From NCBI GenBank assembly GCA_038319215.1, contig JBBQCZ010000049.1:1-23498 (forward strand): DNA of 23,498 nt, read 5' to 3'. Shown piece after piece: positions 22,794 through 23,498 of the stretch (positions within the stretch are counted from its first letter, which is position 1; each line of letters begins with the position of its first letter). The translations under genes and the position numbers were made by a program. Source of the stretch: Bact-19 sp038319215 (GTDB lineage Bacteria; Bacteroidota; Bacteroidia; Bacteroidales; ML635J-15). The notes beneath the pieces were generated by a model, which was not told the DNA's origin, ran no database searches, and saw nothing but the letters and a program-made list of their open reading frames with translations.

Positions 22794-22997
22794 ATCTCCA
22801 TTTATTTATTAAAGATATTCACATTTTTTCAAAATTAATGCATAAAGAAAACCAGAATCACAAATTTTAAAAGAAAAACTGTAACTTTGTGAAAAGTATT
22901 ATTTTTTGGATTTAAAAATTGATAGCAACAATTAACTTGATAAAAAATAGTGCAATTATTAGTTTAAGTTATTATTCATTTTAAATGGCCCAAATAT

Positions 22998-23498
22998 ATG
23001 TTCAATTTTCAAAGGGTTAGTAAATCTATAAAAGAGTATAAAAAAATAAATTCTAATAAGAATAAATTTTGCAATGCTCCATTTACAACTCTCACTTTTA
23101 CTCAAGGTGGTTTCATTCTTCCATGTTATTATAATAAACAAATAAGTTTTGGAAAGTACCATTCTGACATAGACTATTTAAGCCTTTGGCAAAATGCTGC
23201 TTTTAAAAAATTGAGACAAAAAATTGATAATAATAAATTGGATTTTGGATGCCAGAATTGCAGGACAGAATTGTTGAAAAAAAATTATCATACTGTTTTT
23301 GCTGGAAGGTATGAATACCTTAGCGAATATGCGAACAATAATCAACCCAGTGCATTACATTTTCAAATATCTAATAAATGTAATTTTAAATGCATTATGT
23401 GTATGGGCGAAAATAGTTCGTCGGTACGCAAAGATATTGAAAATAAAGACAATTACGAATCTGCTTACGATAGCTCTTTCCCAAAAAGCTTAACTCCT
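22998..23498 (+). CDS. 5' part of a radical SAM protein (cut by window end)
   Basis: An ATG at 22998 opens a frame that runs uninterrupted to the last base, giving 167 residues of a longer protein. The radical SAM cluster motif C128-NFK-C132-IM-C135 lies in LHFQISNKCNFKCIMC. Before it is a small cysteine-containing module (C25, C43, C85-x2-C88, with LPCYYN and LWQNAAFKKLR) of the twitch/SPASM type, here in front of the radical SAM core instead of behind it. This order is known in a group of radical SAM proteins often found beside sugar or phage genes, whose reaction is not established. Its place after the Wzm/Wzt genes suggests glycan or surface-molecule modification, but this is inference. 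The remainder of the core lies outside the window. Confidence 0.8.
   Translation, partial: MFNFQRVSKSIKEYKKINSNKNKFCNAPFTTLTFTQGGFILPCYYNKQISFGKYHSDIDYLSLWQNAAFKKLRQKIDNNKLDFGCQNCRTELLKKNYHTVFAGRYEYLSEYANNNQPSALHFQISNKCNFKCIMCMGENSSSVRKDIENKDNYESAYDSSFPKSLTP

Noticed and set aside
22959..23493. Small frames on either strand near the right end
   Set aside because: They overlap the radical SAM frame, which has the CxxxCxxC motif and is open to the end of the window.

Overview
The window comes from an AT-rich member of the Bacteroidota. Three things point there. Two secreted proteins end in type IX secretion (T9SS) sorting domains. Promoter-like TAnnTTTG elements, the Bacteroidota -7 box, lie 18-27 nt before several start codons, and Shine-Dalgarno sequences are largely absent. 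The gene families are also typical: a sulfonolipid/sphingolipid-type acyltransferase, DUF4143 ATPases and Fic proteins. The species cannot be read from the sequence. No tRNA, rRNA, CRISPR array or transposase gene was seen.

Layout. (1) 1-4262 is accessory-looking. It holds the 3' end of a probable M16-type peptidase, a very small T9SS cargo protein that is little more than a signal peptide plus sorting domain, a zone of nested intergenic repeats, a class II Fic protein, a second T9SS cargo protein with a closely related sorting domain, and a convergent AAA-type ATPase with DUF4143. A 32-bp palindromic tandem repeat lies over the ATPase promoter. (2) 4433-10724 is one tight operon. Five genes encode a heterodisulfide-reductase-like (Hdr/Qmo-like) redox complex: two small 4Fe-4S proteins, an HdrB-like CCG protein, a short HdrA/QmoA-like flavoprotein and a membrane-anchored 4Fe-4S/CCG protein. 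A PLP-dependent acyltransferase of the serine palmitoyltransferase family follows only 24 nt later. (3) 10839-13102 adds a threonine-synthase-fold PLP enzyme and a short-chain dehydrogenase. With the acyltransferase these three match the enzymes expected for sulfonolipid (capnine) synthesis: cysteate synthase, cysteate acyltransferase and 3-keto reductase. (4) 13103-13509 holds no gene and is filled by a 23-copy heptad repeat and large inverted repeats. A two-module VOC-fold protein and a terminator follow. (5) 14826-22793 is a surface-polysaccharide cluster: a GT2 glycosyltransferase, a fused class II glutamine amidotransferase/N-acetyl-sugar amidotransferase, a large GT-C-like membrane protein, a nucleotide-sugar epimerase, and a Wzm/Wzt ABC exporter whose ATPase has a C-terminal extension of the glycan-binding type. 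The window ends inside a radical SAM gene.

How the genes may work together. The most striking point is that a quinone-type Hdr-like complex with no assigned substrate is arranged as if co-transcribed with the first committed enzyme of an apparent sulfonolipid pathway. This links membrane redox chemistry to an unusual sulfonate membrane lipid. The T9SS cargo genes and the ABC-exported polysaccharide cluster may also be related, because T9SS cargo is attached to a specific LPS in organisms such as Porphyromonas. That connection is inference from gene content only.
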